Shown here: positions 9,461 to 16,566 of the stretch, one piece after another | Position numbering within the stretch: the stretch's first letter is position 1 | Layout: the number at the start of each line of letters is the position of its first letter | Assembly: GCA_028867115.1 (NCBI GenBank) | Contig: JAGWGY010000003.1 | Span: forward strand, 1-43,288 | Source: Microcaldota archaeon | Lineage (GTDB): Archaea; Micrarchaeota; Micrarchaeia; Micrarchaeales; CABMGC01 | Direction: 5' to 3' | Length of the DNA: 43,288 nt | Position numbers and translations under genes: made by a program | Notes under the pieces: generated by a model | Seen by the model: only the letters and a program-made list of their open reading frames with translations | What the model was told of the DNA's origin: nothing | Database searches by the model: none

Positions 9461-10981
9461 ATAGGCAACCTGGATAACTTCTATATCACAACTGCGATAC
9501 CATACGCTAACGCCCCGCCGCATGTAGGGCACATGTTCGAGTTCATAATGACTGATGTGGTCGCAAGGCACAGAAAGCTCAATGGAAGCAAAGTTTGGGT
9601 CACCACAGGGTCTGATGAGAACAGCCTGAAGAACGTTCGCGCTGCCGAGGCGCAGAAGATACCGGTAGGGGAGCTGTGCAGGAGGAATGCAGACCTCTTC
9701 ATTGCGCTTGCAAAGAAGGTTGAACTCTCAGAGTTCTCATTCATCAGGTCGTCGGTCAAGGAGACGCACTGGAAGGGGCCCCAGAAGATCTGGGAGCTAT
9801 GCGATAAGGCAGGGGACATTTACAAGAAGAAGTACAGTGGGATGTACTGTGTCGCATGCGAGCAGTTCTACACAGACTCTGAGCTTGAAACCGGCCTCTG
9901 TCCAGTCCACAAGACAAAACCAGAACTCATAGAGGAGGAGAATTACTTCTTCAGGCTCTCCAAATACCAGAAAAGGATAGAGGAGATGTTCAAGAATGAC
10001 GAGATAATGGTGTTCCCGCAAAGCAAGAAGAACGAGATGATGGGCTTTGTGAACCAGGGGCTTGAGGACTTCAGCATCTCAAGATCCAAGATGAGGACCA
10101 AGGGGTGGGGAGTACCGGTACCTGGGGACGAATCGCAGTACATGTATGTCTGGTTCGATGCGCTGTGCATATACCTGACAGGCGTAGGTTTCCAGTACGA
10201 TGAGAAGAAGTTCAAGGAATGGTGGCCGGCATCGATGCATGTGGTTGGCAAGGACATCATAAGGTTCCATCTGATATATTGGCCGGCTATGCTGATGTCA
10301 GCAGGCTTGCCTCTGCCCAAATCCGTCCTGATACACGGCTTCATCACCGCTGGAGGTGAGAAGATGTCAAAGACGGTGGGGAATGTCGTGGATCCTGACG
10401 AGCTTATTGCGAAATACGGAATCGAGAGGGTAAGGTACTTTTTCATGAAGGATATCCCGACATTCGAGGATGGAGACTACTCGGAAGGCGCTTTCAAGGC
10501 GTGCGTAAACAATGAGCTTGTCGGCAATCTCGGCAACTTCATACACAGGACGCTAACATTCGCATATACAAAATTCGGAGGAGAAATCAAGTCTGCGCCT
10601 AATGAATCCGGAATAAGTGTGCTTGGGGAAGTTGGCAGGAGAAGGGAGGAGGTAAACAAGCTTCTTTGGGAGAACAACATACACGAGGCAATGCTCAAGA
10701 TACTCGAAATAGGAAACATCGCCAACAGGTATTTCCAGGAAATGGCGCCTTGGGAGCTTGTGAAAAAGGACAAGGAAGAGTGCGAGAAGGTCGTGTCCGC
10801 ATGCCTTAATATGTGCATGATAATAGGGGACCTCCTGTATCCTTTCGTCCCCGAATCATCGGAGAGGATTCTCGGATTCATCGGTATGAAACCGGTGCCG
10901 TTTGGAGAACTGGGAGAGATGCGAAGCGGGTTCTCGGTAAAGGAGCCAAAGATTGTTTTTGAGAAGATACAGGAGAAGTGA
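9461..10981 (+). CDS. metS: Methionyl-tRNA synthetase with non-AUG start (apparent AUA)
   Basis: About 506 residues. It charges tRNA-Met. The class I signature HVGH lies in PYANAPPHVGHMFEF, so the reading frame must begin well before the first in-frame ATG at 9533. Zinc-knuckle cysteines (CVACEQFY, GLCPVHKT) and KMSKT are intact, followed by the anticodon-binding helices. The frame upstream contains no ATG, GTG or TTG back to an in-frame TAA at 9446-9448. That stop also blocks an in-frame ATG at 9431 after five codons. GGTGA at 9452-9456 lies 4 nt before AUA 9461, exactly the spacing seen for other genes here; CTG 9470 is an alternative. A C-terminal tRNA-binding OB domain is absent and may be supplied by the separate gene at 18975. 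Confidence 0.8.
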   Translation: MGNLDNFYITTAIPYANAPPHVGHMFEFIMTDVVARHRKLNGSKVWVTTGSDENSLKNVRAAEAQKIPVGELCRRNADLFIALAKKVELSEFSFIRSSVKETHWKGPQKIWELCDKAGDIYKKKYSGMYCVACEQFYTDSELETGLCPVHKTKPELIEEENYFFRLSKYQKRIEEMFKNDEIMVFPQSKKNEMMGFVNQGLEDFSISRSKMRTKGWGVPVPGDESQYMYVWFDALCIYLTGVGFQYDEKKFKEWWPASMHVVGKDIIRFHLIYWPAMLMSAGLPLPKSVLIHGFITAGGEKMSKTVGNVVDPDELIAKYGIERVRYFFMKDIPTFEDGDYSEGAFKACVNNELVGNLGNFIHRTLTFAYTKFGGEIKSAPNESGISVLGEVGRRREEVNKLLWENNIHEAMLKILEIGNIANRYFQEMAPWELVKKDKEECEKVVSACLNMCMIIGDLLYPFVPESSERILGFIGMKPVPFGELGEMRSGFSVKEPKIVFEKIQEK

Positions 10982-11482
10982 TCATCCTTTCCTTCTTATC
11001 TCGTCGAGTATGTCCCACTTTGTCTTTTCGAACATGGAGTCAAGCTCGTCGTAGCTTTTTTTGGGGATGAGTTCATGGACTGCGGCGAACGCATTTGCTT
11101 CCAGTTTTGCTTTCAGCGAGGGTAGCTCTTCGATTGCCGTGATTACCGTCTTGCCCTCGTCGGTGACCTCATAGCAGCATTCTGCACTTGCGCCCTGATC
11201 CACCTTTCTGACCAGATTGTCTTCAAGCAGGCGGTACAACGGTGGGTCGGCATCGAAGTCACGGGCGACGCGGCTTACTTTCCCAAGCGAAGACTTTGTA
11301 GCAGGATAGGTGTTGATCAGGGAGAGGACAAGGTATTCGGATGATGAGAGGCGGTCTGCAATCCTTACCAACTCGATCGTTTTGGAATTGATCGATGTTC
11401 GTATCCGCCCCATGTTGTTTCTAGAGCCATTATGATCTGCTAGGATTTCCGCACTAACCCCCTCTGAAATATTGATTAACAC
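10982..11482 (-). CDS. Winged-helix (MarR/PadR-like) DNA-binding protein
   Basis: 166 residues from a GTG at 11482, or 143 from the ATG at 11413. The core (about 40-115) reads as a winged helix: SSSEYLVLSLINTYPATKSSLGKVSRVARDF, PPLYRLLEDNLVRKV, and a wing with YEVTDEGKTVI. A charged helical tail follows. The stop codon abuts the metS stop with no gap, in convergent orientation. A TATA-like TTTAAATAATAT lies just upstream of 11482; if the mRNA starts 26 nt past it, the shorter ATG start is more likely. The target is unknown. Confidence 0.65.
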   Translation of the reverse strand: MLINISEGVSAEILADHNGSRNNMGRIRTSINSKTIELVRIADRLSSSEYLVLSLINTYPATKSSLGKVSRVARDFDADPPLYRLLEDNLVRKVDQGASAECCYEVTDEGKTVITAIEELPSLKAKLEANAFAAVHELIPKKSYDELDSMFEKTKWDILDEIRRKG

Positions 11483-11531
11483 ACTGCATAATATTATTTA
11501 AACATCACTATCTCTTTGTTTAAGAAAAATA

Positions 11532-12071
11532 TCAGGTGTACTTTGCAGTAACCGATGCGATCTCCTGCGTTATCCTGCCGTATCCGGGGATAGTGTAGTT
11601 TAGGTAGATGTAGCCGAAGAATGCGTTCCCTATCCTCCCCTTTGACACGCCTCCGGGGCCGTAGCAGTACATGTTAAGCGTTTCTGATGTTGTCGAGGGC
11701 AGCGTCGGGTATGCGGTGTTGGACGGATCAGAGAGCACAGGGTAGTACTTTAGCTGGTTTGTTACGTGCACGTTCCCGTACTGGGGTATATCGTTGCTCA
11801 CGTTCTTTGCGCTCGAGCAGGCGAATCCGTTGACGTTTATGTTCCCTCCGGTTGCCTGGGCAAACGTGAAGGATATTGCCCCAGAGGAGGCATTGAGCGA
11901 ATACTGGCTGCACGTGAAGCCAGGGAATGGCGTGCATGTCGGTGGTATCGTTGTCGGGTTCAGTATCGCCGTCTTGTATATGACGGCCACAGCTATGAAT
12001 ATTACAAAAAAGGCGATTCCGTAGGACGAGAGAAAGTCAACAGCTGCCTGGCCACGAAGAATGTTTAGCAT
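11532..12071 (-). CDS. Class III signal-peptide (type IV pilin-like) surface protein
   Basis: 179 residues. The N-terminus MLNILRGQAAVDFLSSYG followed by a hydrophobic helix is a class III (prepilin) signal: cleavage by a prepilin peptidase is expected between G7 and Q8, with D12 in place of the common Glu. The rest is a Thr/Asn/Ser-rich extracellular domain with several N-glycosylation sequons and Cys residues. It is probably a pilin or pilus-like subunit on the cell surface. It starts 2 nt after the uS2 stop and so is the last gene of a ribosomal transcript. Confidence 0.75.
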   Translation of the reverse strand: MLNILRGQAAVDFLSSYGIAFFVIFIAVAVIYKTAILNPTTIPPTCTPFPGFTCSQYSLNASSGAISFTFAQATGGNINVNGFACSSAKNVSNDIPQYGNVHVTNQLKYYPVLSDPSNTAYPTLPSTTSETLNMYCYGPGGVSKGRIGNAFFGYIYLNYTIPGYGRITQEIASVTAKYT

Positions 12072-12073
12072 TA

Positions 12074-12694
12074 TCACTTCGCCTTCATCTCGACTTTTGC
12101 CTCGAAGTCAGAGATCTTGTATGCGAATTCTTCGTTTGATTTTATTAAACCTTTCTCTTTCATGAACTCCCTTGCGAGCAGGAAGTAGACGAGCGCAAGC
12201 GACCTCCTTCCCTTGTTGTTGCATGGGATTATCATGTCAACGAACTTGATCCAGTTGTCCGTGTCTGAGAGAGCCACCACAGGGATGCTTGTCTTGCTCG
12301 CCTCCCTTATGGCCTGCCTCTCGTTTCGCGAGTCGCTAACTAGCAGGATCTCTGGCTCTGTGTAATCGCCGCGGTTTGAGTTTGTGAAGACCCCTGGCAT
12401 GACCCTTCCTGGCATGAACTTTGCGCCGGTTATCTCCGCGAACTTTGAAGCTGCAGAGATTGCGTAGATTCTGGATGCGGTGACCACGATGTCCTTTGAC
12501 TCGTACCTTGCTAGCATCTTTGCTGCGGTAGAGATCCTCTCGTTGATAGTCTCGAGGTTGAGCAGGTACAGCCCGTCCTCTCGTATCTTGTAGATGAACT
12601 GCTTCATTCCCGGCGACTTTGCCTTTGTCCCTATGTGTATTCCAACTTCGAGGAACTCAGCGTTGTCAGCCAAGAGTTGCTTTTCTTCAGTCAT
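12074..12694 (-). CDS. rps2: 30S ribosomal protein uS2
   Basis: 206 residues matching archaeal uS2: GIHIGTKAKSPGMKQFIY near the N-terminus, FMPGRVMPGVFTNSN, PEILLVSDSRNERQAIREA, and the closing IIPCNNKGRRSLALVYFLLAREF. It binds the 30S body near the platform. GGTGC ends 4 nt before the ATG at 12694. The gene follows tRNA-Pro by 16 nt and probably shares its promoter. The pilin gene follows directly. Confidence 0.97.
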   Translation of the reverse strand: MTEEKQLLADNAEFLEVGIHIGTKAKSPGMKQFIYKIREDGLYLLNLETINERISTAAKMLARYESKDIVVTASRIYAISAASKFAEITGAKFMPGRVMPGVFTNSNRGDYTEPEILLVSDSRNERQAIREASKTSIPVVALSDTDNWIKFVDMIIPCNNKGRRSLALVYFLLAREFMKEKGLIKSNEEFAYKISDFEAKVEMKAK

Positions 12695-12710
12695 GTTTGC
12701 ACCATAAATC

Positions 12711-12797
12711 TGGGGTCGCCGAGATTTTCACTTTCGTTTTGAACTCGGGTCTTATGCTCCCTAAGCACAGAGCCTAACCAAGCTAGCAGACGACCCC
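12711..12797 (-). tRNA. tRNA-Pro (apparent anticodon AGG) with T-loop intron
   Basis: A cloverleaf folds on the minus strand: acceptor GGGGTCG/CGACCCC with discriminator A, D loop AGCTTGGTTA, anticodon stem TGTGC/GCATA with loop TTAGGGA (anticodon AGG, G37), and T stem CCGAG/CTCGG. The T loop is 20 nt instead of 7. TTCA pairs with TGAA to give a BHB fold with 3-nt bulges AAA and AAT; cutting there removes the 13-nt ACGAAAGTGAAAA and leaves the normal loop TTCAAAT. Odd features are A34, which is very rare in archaea, and a weak D stem with U10-U25 facing. No CCA is encoded. It lies 16 nt before rps2. Confidence 0.8.
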
Positions 12798-12822
12798 AGC
12801 ATATTTTATTTAACATCAATCT

Positions 12823-12833
12823 ATTTATACTTC
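12823..12833 (-). promoter_or_regulatory. TATA box for tRNA-Pro-rps2-pilin transcript
   Basis: AGTATAAATAG on the minus strand is centred about 26 bp before position 12802, just upstream of the tRNA 5' end. It overlaps the 3' end of rpo10, so this unit can be transcribed independently of the upstream ribosomal operon. Confidence 0.55.
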
Positions 12834-13032
12834 ATTTCCTGCCGTAGCTAGTTACCTCGTCAATGAGGTCAACGTGGCTTAACAGCATCCTTCGGCAGCA
12901 GTACCTCTTGAGCCCGAGCTCGTCGAGAACCTTTGCTGCCTCCTCCTTCTCCTTGTTCACCCTCTTGTCGTACTCCTCCCACTTGTCGGCAATTATCTGC
13001 CCGCAAGAGAAGCAACGCACCGGTATCATCAT
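12832..13032 (-). CDS. rpoN: RNA polymerase subunit Rpo10 (RpoN)
   Basis: 66 residues, the expected length. The zinc-binding pattern CFSCG near the N-terminus and YCCRRM near the C-terminus is diagnostic of Rpo10/Rpb10, as is the YGRK-type ending region. It helps hold Rpo3 and Rpo11 on the polymerase. GTGA ends 4 nt before the ATG at 13032. It follows uS9 in the conserved archaeal order uL13-uS9-Rpo10. Confidence 0.97.
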   Translation of the reverse strand: MMIPVRCFSCGQIIADKWEEYDKRVNKEKEEAAKVLDELGLKRYCCRRMLLSHVDLIDEVTSYGRK

Positions 13033-13041
13033 ATTATCACA

Positions 13042-13572
13042 TCATCTGTAGGACTTCTGGAACCTTGCCCTCGCCTTCGTGCCCAGGAACTTCTTAGGCT
13101 CAACCTGTCGCACATCGTCTACCAGCATGTTCCTATCATACTTCATGTAAGCATCCTTTATTATCTCCGAGTTCGAGGCTCCTGCTATCGCCTTTGCTAT
13201 CGCGGTCCTTACCGCCTGCGCCTGCCCGCTTGCGCCGCCGCCCTGGACTGTGACCTTGATGTCGGAGCTGTTTGCGATCTCCCTTGTGAGGGATGAGAAC
13301 TGTATAGGCTCGAGTATCAGCTCGCGGACCTCCTTTGGCTTGAACAGGCTGATGTTCACGTTGTTTATCGTGACCCTGCCTGCGCCCTTTGTCAGCCTCG
13401 CCCTTGCGATGGCCATCTTTCTCCTCGACTTCACGAACACGACCTTCTGCTTCGGGGCAGTCCTTCTCCTCTGCTTCGGGACCACGACCTTCTTCTCCTC
13501 CTTCACTGCAACGACTGCGCTAATCTCCTTATTGAGGTTCTCGAGCGCATTTGCGTTTGCTTCAGCCATCAT
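13042..13572 (-). CDS. rps9: 30S ribosomal protein uS9 with long N-terminal extension
   Basis: The conserved uS9 body starts around residue 45 (SRRKMAIARARLTKGAGRVTIN) and runs to the typical basic end (GTKARARFQKSYR) that reaches the P-site tRNA. Before it lies an extension of about 45 residues rich in Ala, Glu, Lys and Arg (KQRRRTAPKQK), making the protein about 176 residues rather than about 135. Starts at 13572 and 13569 are both ATG and directly follow the uL13 stop region. Confidence 0.95.
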   Translation of the reverse strand: MMAEANANALENLNKEISAVVAVKEEKKVVVPKQRRRTAPKQKVVFVKSRRKMAIARARLTKGAGRVTINNVNISLFKPKEVRELILEPIQFSSLTREIANSSDIKVTVQGGGASGQAQAVRTAIAKAIAGASNSEIIKDAYMKYDRNMLVDDVRQVEPKKFLGTKARARFQKSYR

Positions 13573-13574
13573 AA

Positions 13575-14030
13575 TCAACCTTTGTTATATCCCAGCTTCT
13601 CGACCAGGTCCTTTATGTATATCGTGTCCTCGAACACCTGCCTCGGCGACTTGGTCTCTATCTTCTCCGCCTTTGATATTTTTAGCTCTTCGGGGGTGCC
13701 TATGTATACGCGCAGGTTCTTGTATGCGCTCTTGCCCCTTGGCTTCTTGAAAGGCAGCATGCCCCTTATAACGCGCTTGACGAATAGGTCGGCGCGCCTT
13801 GAATGGTATGGCGAGTGCTCAGGATTCGCCTTGTCCTTGAGCGCAAGCTTCTGCTTGTAGTCTAGGATTATGCTCTTCGGGTGGCCGCTCATGAATAGGT
13901 ACTCGGCGTTGACCACCGATACCTTCTCGCCGTTTAGCAATCGCTTTGCCACCTGGCTTGCGAACCTGCCCATGAGCCTGTCCTTTGCGTCTAGGACGAC
14001 CGATTTTTGCTGGACAATTTCCTGTTTCAT
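13575..14030 (-). CDS. rpl13: 50S ribosomal protein uL13
   Basis: 151 residues. VLDAKDRLMGRFASQVAKRLLNGEKVSVVNAE and FVKRVIRGMLPFKKPRGKSAYKNLRVYIG are typical of archaeal uL13, a 50S subunit protein. The ATG at 14030 fits AGTGC 5 nt upstream; a GTG at 14039 would add three residues. Its stop overlaps the uS9 start region, consistent with one operon. Confidence 0.97.
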   Translation of the reverse strand: MKQEIVQQKSVVLDAKDRLMGRFASQVAKRLLNGEKVSVVNAEYLFMSGHPKSIILDYKQKLALKDKANPEHSPYHSRRADLFVKRVIRGMLPFKKPRGKSAYKNLRVYIGTPEELKISKAEKIETKSPRQVFEDTIYIKDLVEKLGYNKG

Positions 14031-14039
14031 TTTAAGCAC

Positions 14040-14390
14040 TTATATTATGATTCTTGGATTTTCCTTCTTTAGCATCTCTTCTATCGGGACCATCTCGCAC
14101 CCGCTTCCCTTCAGCTTTGCGATCGCGCTCTGCGAATACTCTACAGCTGCGATCCTTATCTTGTGGTTGACACGCCCGAAGCTGAGCACCTTTCCCGGAA
14201 CTACTATGAACTCGCCGTCCTTTGTGAGGCGGTCGATCTTGTTGAGGTTGACCACGACCCTGGACCTTCTCGGCTGCGATATCAGCTGCCGCACGTCCTG
14301 CCAGAGGCCAGCGTTCTTTGAGTCGGCCTTAAGGCTAGTTATCGCCTCGTTCCACGAGTTTATTGCGTCCTTCTCGATTATGCTTTTCAT
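14040..14390 (-). CDS. rpl18e: 50S ribosomal protein eL18
   Basis: 116 residues with the archaeal/eukaryotic eL18 pattern: VRQLISQPRRSRVVVNLNKIDRLTKDGEFIVVPGKVLSFGRVNHKIRIAAVEYSQSA. The ATG at 14390 has GGTGC 4 nt upstream. The frame extends further 5' only into tRNA-Leu. It begins 15 nt after the tRNA 3' end, so RNase Z cutting would release its mRNA. Confidence 0.96.
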   Translation of the reverse strand: MKSIIEKDAINSWNEAITSLKADSKNAGLWQDVRQLISQPRRSRVVVNLNKIDRLTKDGEFIVVPGKVLSFGRVNHKIRIAAVEYSQSAIAKLKGSGCEMVPIEEMLKKENPRIII

Positions 14391-14405
14391 TTTTGCACCA
14401 TTATA

Positions 14406-14492
14406 TGCAGGGGTAGGGATTTGAACCCTAGCAAGCACTAAAGCTACTAACCCCTCAAGCTAGCGCATTTGACCAGGCTCTGCCACCCCTGC
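14406..14492 (-). tRNA. tRNA-Leu(GAG)
   Basis: A class II tRNA on the minus strand: acceptor GCAGGGG/CCCCTGC, A73, anticodon stem CTAGC/GTTAG with loop TTGAGGG (anticodon GAG), a 16-nt variable arm, T stem TAGGG/CCCTA and T loop TTCAAAT. No intron and no encoded CCA. It sits inside the ribosomal/RNA-polymerase operon, 5 nt after the rpo3 stop and 15 nt before eL18. Confidence 0.95.
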
Positions 14493-14497
14493 ACGCA

Positions 14498-15073
14498 TCA
14501 CTTCTTTACTTCCTTCTGCGTAGCCTTGAGGCCATCATCTATTATGTCCAATGCCCTATTTAAGATTTCCTTTGCCGTCATCTGTCCAAAACTTTCAATA
14601 TAAAACTCGAACTCGCTCTCCTGATCGTTCGATTTGAATGTGACAAGCCCAGGCATGAACTTCGAATTCTTCATAGAATTGCCTAGTCTCGCCTTGCCGT
14701 CGAGCTTGATGCTCTGCCCCTCGAGCAGCTTTATTATCGGTATGTTCTCGTTTGCGACCTTCACCTTCTTGTCCGTCCCTTCGAGGTCCCTCGAGTACAC
14801 CGTCTTAGGGCCCTCAGCCTCGAGGTGGAAGAGTATCTCGTCCTTCTCGTCATACCCGCTCTCCGGGGTCATCAGGGGTATCAGGCCGAGCCTGTGCGAG
14901 ATGTACTCGTCGAACATTGCGGTTGTGTTCTCGTAGAAAGTGACGCTGTCTATCGCAAATGTGCTCACGCCGTTTGTGGCGATCCTCCTAAGCGAGTTTA
15001 CGACAGTGCTGCCTGCGTCGCTCACCTTGAACCTGACCACAGAGGGAGTGTTCTCGATAAAACTAACCTTCAT
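14498..15073 (-). CDS. rpoD: RNA polymerase subunit Rpo3 (RpoD)
   Basis: 191 residues. The alpha-type motifs VVNSLRRIATNGVSTFAIDSVTFYENTTAMFDEYISHRLGLIPL and the C-terminal dimerisation helix are clear. It pairs with Rpo11 to nucleate polymerase assembly. The iron-sulfur cluster domain found in some archaeal Rpo3 proteins is absent: no Cys cluster is present. The start at 15073 has TGTGG 5 nt upstream. In many archaea rpoD follows rps11; here it heads its own operon. Confidence 0.97.
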   Translation of the reverse strand: MKVSFIENTPSVVRFKVSDAGSTVVNSLRRIATNGVSTFAIDSVTFYENTTAMFDEYISHRLGLIPLMTPESGYDEKDEILFHLEAEGPKTVYSRDLEGTDKKVKVANENIPIIKLLEGQSIKLDGKARLGNSMKNSKFMPGLVTFKSNDQESEFEFYIESFGQMTAKEILNRALDIIDDGLKATQKEVKK

Positions 15074-15129
15074 GAAAACCACAAAAAGAGGACATTAGAG
15101 CCCTATTTTATAGGGATAATATGCCTCCT

Positions 15130-15143
15130 AATCTATTTAAAGC
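15130..15143 (-). promoter_or_regulatory. TATA box of rpo3 ribosomal operon
   Basis: CTTTAAATAG on the minus strand lies about 60-70 bp before the rpo3 ATG, giving a leader of some 40 nt. It is the best promoter candidate for the whole rpo3-tRNA-Leu-eL18-uL13-uS9-rpo10 run. Confidence 0.45.
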
Positions 15144-15159
15144 TAACGTTAATTGGGGG

Positions 15160-15537
15160 CTAATTCGCTCCCCTCACGTACCTTCCCCTGCTGTATATTG
15201 CCCTGAGGTACCTGAGCTCTAGGTCAGAAAATCTCCGCTCGGCCTCCTCCTTGGATATCTTCTTGTTCTTGTAGTCCTCGCGTATCTGGTCAGTCTCCTG
15301 CTTAAGGTCGTAGTGGAGCTTTTCGTTCTCGTACCTCTTCATGAATGCGTAGGAGAATATGAGCAGCCAGATCCCGGTGGTTGCGATCGCCTCCCCTATC
15401 AGATTATCAGGGAGGAGGGGGGAGGAGAGGAATATTATGATCATGATGATCCAGGCTGCTGTTGCGACTATGGCCAGCTTGTGCCAGAATGTGTCCTTGT
15501 AGTGCTCTACAAACTCCGGCGTGAAGAATGGATGCAT
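15160..15537 (-). CDS. Small membrane protein, two TM helices plus coiled-coil tail
   Basis: 125 residues. Two hydrophobic helices (about 21-39 and 50-68) are separated by a short loop, followed by a charged helical tail (KQETDQIREDYKNKKISKEEAERRFSDLE) that resembles a SHOCT-like oligomerisation segment and a basic end. No function can be assigned. It lies upstream of rpo3 on the same strand, but rpo3 has its own TATA box. Confidence 0.65.
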   Translation of the reverse strand: MHPFFTPEFVEHYKDTFWHKLAIVATAAWIIMIIIFLSSPLLPDNLIGEAIATTGIWLLIFSYAFMKRYENEKLHYDLKQETDQIREDYKNKKISKEEAERRFSDLELRYLRAIYSRGRYVRGAN

Positions 15538-15558
15538 CTGATTATATTCTAATGAGGC

Positions 15559-15568
15559 TATAAATAAT
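15559..15568 (+). promoter_or_regulatory. TATA box of kae1-bud32
   Basis: CTATAAATAA is centred about 28 bp before the ATG at 15592, predicting a leaderless kae1 mRNA. Confidence 0.6.
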
Positions 15569-15591
15569 TGATTGGAGGCTTAAGTGGTATT

Positions 15592-16566
15592 ATGCTGGTC
15601 CTTGGGATAGAGAGCAGCGCGCACACATTCGGAGTCGGAGTGGTGGGCGCAGGCAGGGTGATGTCGAATGAGAAGGCGATGTTCCCGATCTCCGATAAGG
15701 GGCTGATACCATCAAAGGTCGCAGAGACGCACGTCAAAAATGCCCCTACAGTGGTCCAGGCTGCGCTTGATGCAGCAGGCGTCAGGCTAAGCGAGGTGGA
15801 GGGGATAGGATACACGCGAGGCCCTGGGCTCGGCCCGTGCCTTCAGGTTGGGGAGCTTACTGCAAAGTCGCTTGCGCAAAAGCTTGCGGTGCCGATTGCA
15901 CAGGTCAACCACGGGGTTGCGCACATAGAAGTTACACGGTTGCTAACAAAGATGCGCGATCCCCTTGCACTCTACGTGAGTGGCGGCAACTCGCAGATTC
16001 TCAAGGCAACTGCTGAGCCTTTTAGGCACTATGCGATACTTGGGGAGACATTTGACATCGGCGTAGGGAATATGTTTGACAACTTCGCGCGGGGCATAGG
16101 CCTCAATCCCGCCTGGGGATCCACAGTCGGGAAGATGGCCTCGGGGGGCAACTATGTGAAGCTGCCGTACACTGTGAAGGGTATGGACTTTGCTTTCACT
16201 GGCCTCCTGACAAATGCGATTAAGCTTGCCGCAACTGAGAGGAAGGAGGACCTTTGCTACTCCATACAGGAAACTGCGTTCTCTATGCTCTGCGAGGCTA
16301 CGGAACGGGCGATGTTCCTCACAAAGAGCACCGAGCTGTGCGTATGCGGCGGCGTCGCGCAGAGCAGAAGGCTCAAGGAGATGCTAAAGAGCATCGCAAA
16401 TGAGCACAGGATAAAGTTTGGCGCATGCGCTGATGAGTACAACGCAGACAATGGGGCGATGATAGCCGTGGTCGCGGAGAGGATGCTAAAGAAGGGGATG
16501 GGCTCAATGGTAAGCGAGTGCGGAATAGAGCAGAGGTACAGGGTGGATAGGGCGGTGATTGTCTGA
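15592..16566 (+). CDS. kae1: tRNA N6-threonylcarbamoyladenosine synthase catalytic subunit Kae1 (TsaD family)
   Basis: 324 residues. ASKHA-fold motifs are clear: N-terminal LGIESSAHTFGVG, metal-binding HGVAH (H107, H111), VSGGNSQILKA, GETFDIGVGNMFDNFARGIGL and CVCGGVAQSRRLKEM. Kae1 transfers threonylcarbamoyl to A37 of ANN-decoding tRNAs within the KEOPS complex. The ATG at 15592 fits a leaderless start. Its TGA overlaps the apparent CTG start of bud32. In several archaea these two are fused; here they are separate overlapping frames. Confidence 0.97.
   Translation: MLVLGIESSAHTFGVGVVGAGRVMSNEKAMFPISDKGLIPSKVAETHVKNAPTVVQAALDAAGVRLSEVEGIGYTRGPGLGPCLQVGELTAKSLAQKLAVPIAQVNHGVAHIEVTRLLTKMRDPLALYVSGGNSQILKATAEPFRHYAILGETFDIGVGNMFDNFARGIGLNPAWGSTVGKMASGGNYVKLPYTVKGMDFAFTGLLTNAIKLAATERKEDLCYSIQETAFSMLCEATERAMFLTKSTELCVCGGVAQSRRLKEMLKSIANEHRIKFGACADEYNADNGAMIAVVAERMLKKGMGSMVSECGIEQRYRVDRAVIV

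Noticed and set aside
14406-14492. T-loop or anticodon intron in tRNA-Leu
   Set aside because: Both loops are 7 nt; the extra length is the normal class II variable arm.
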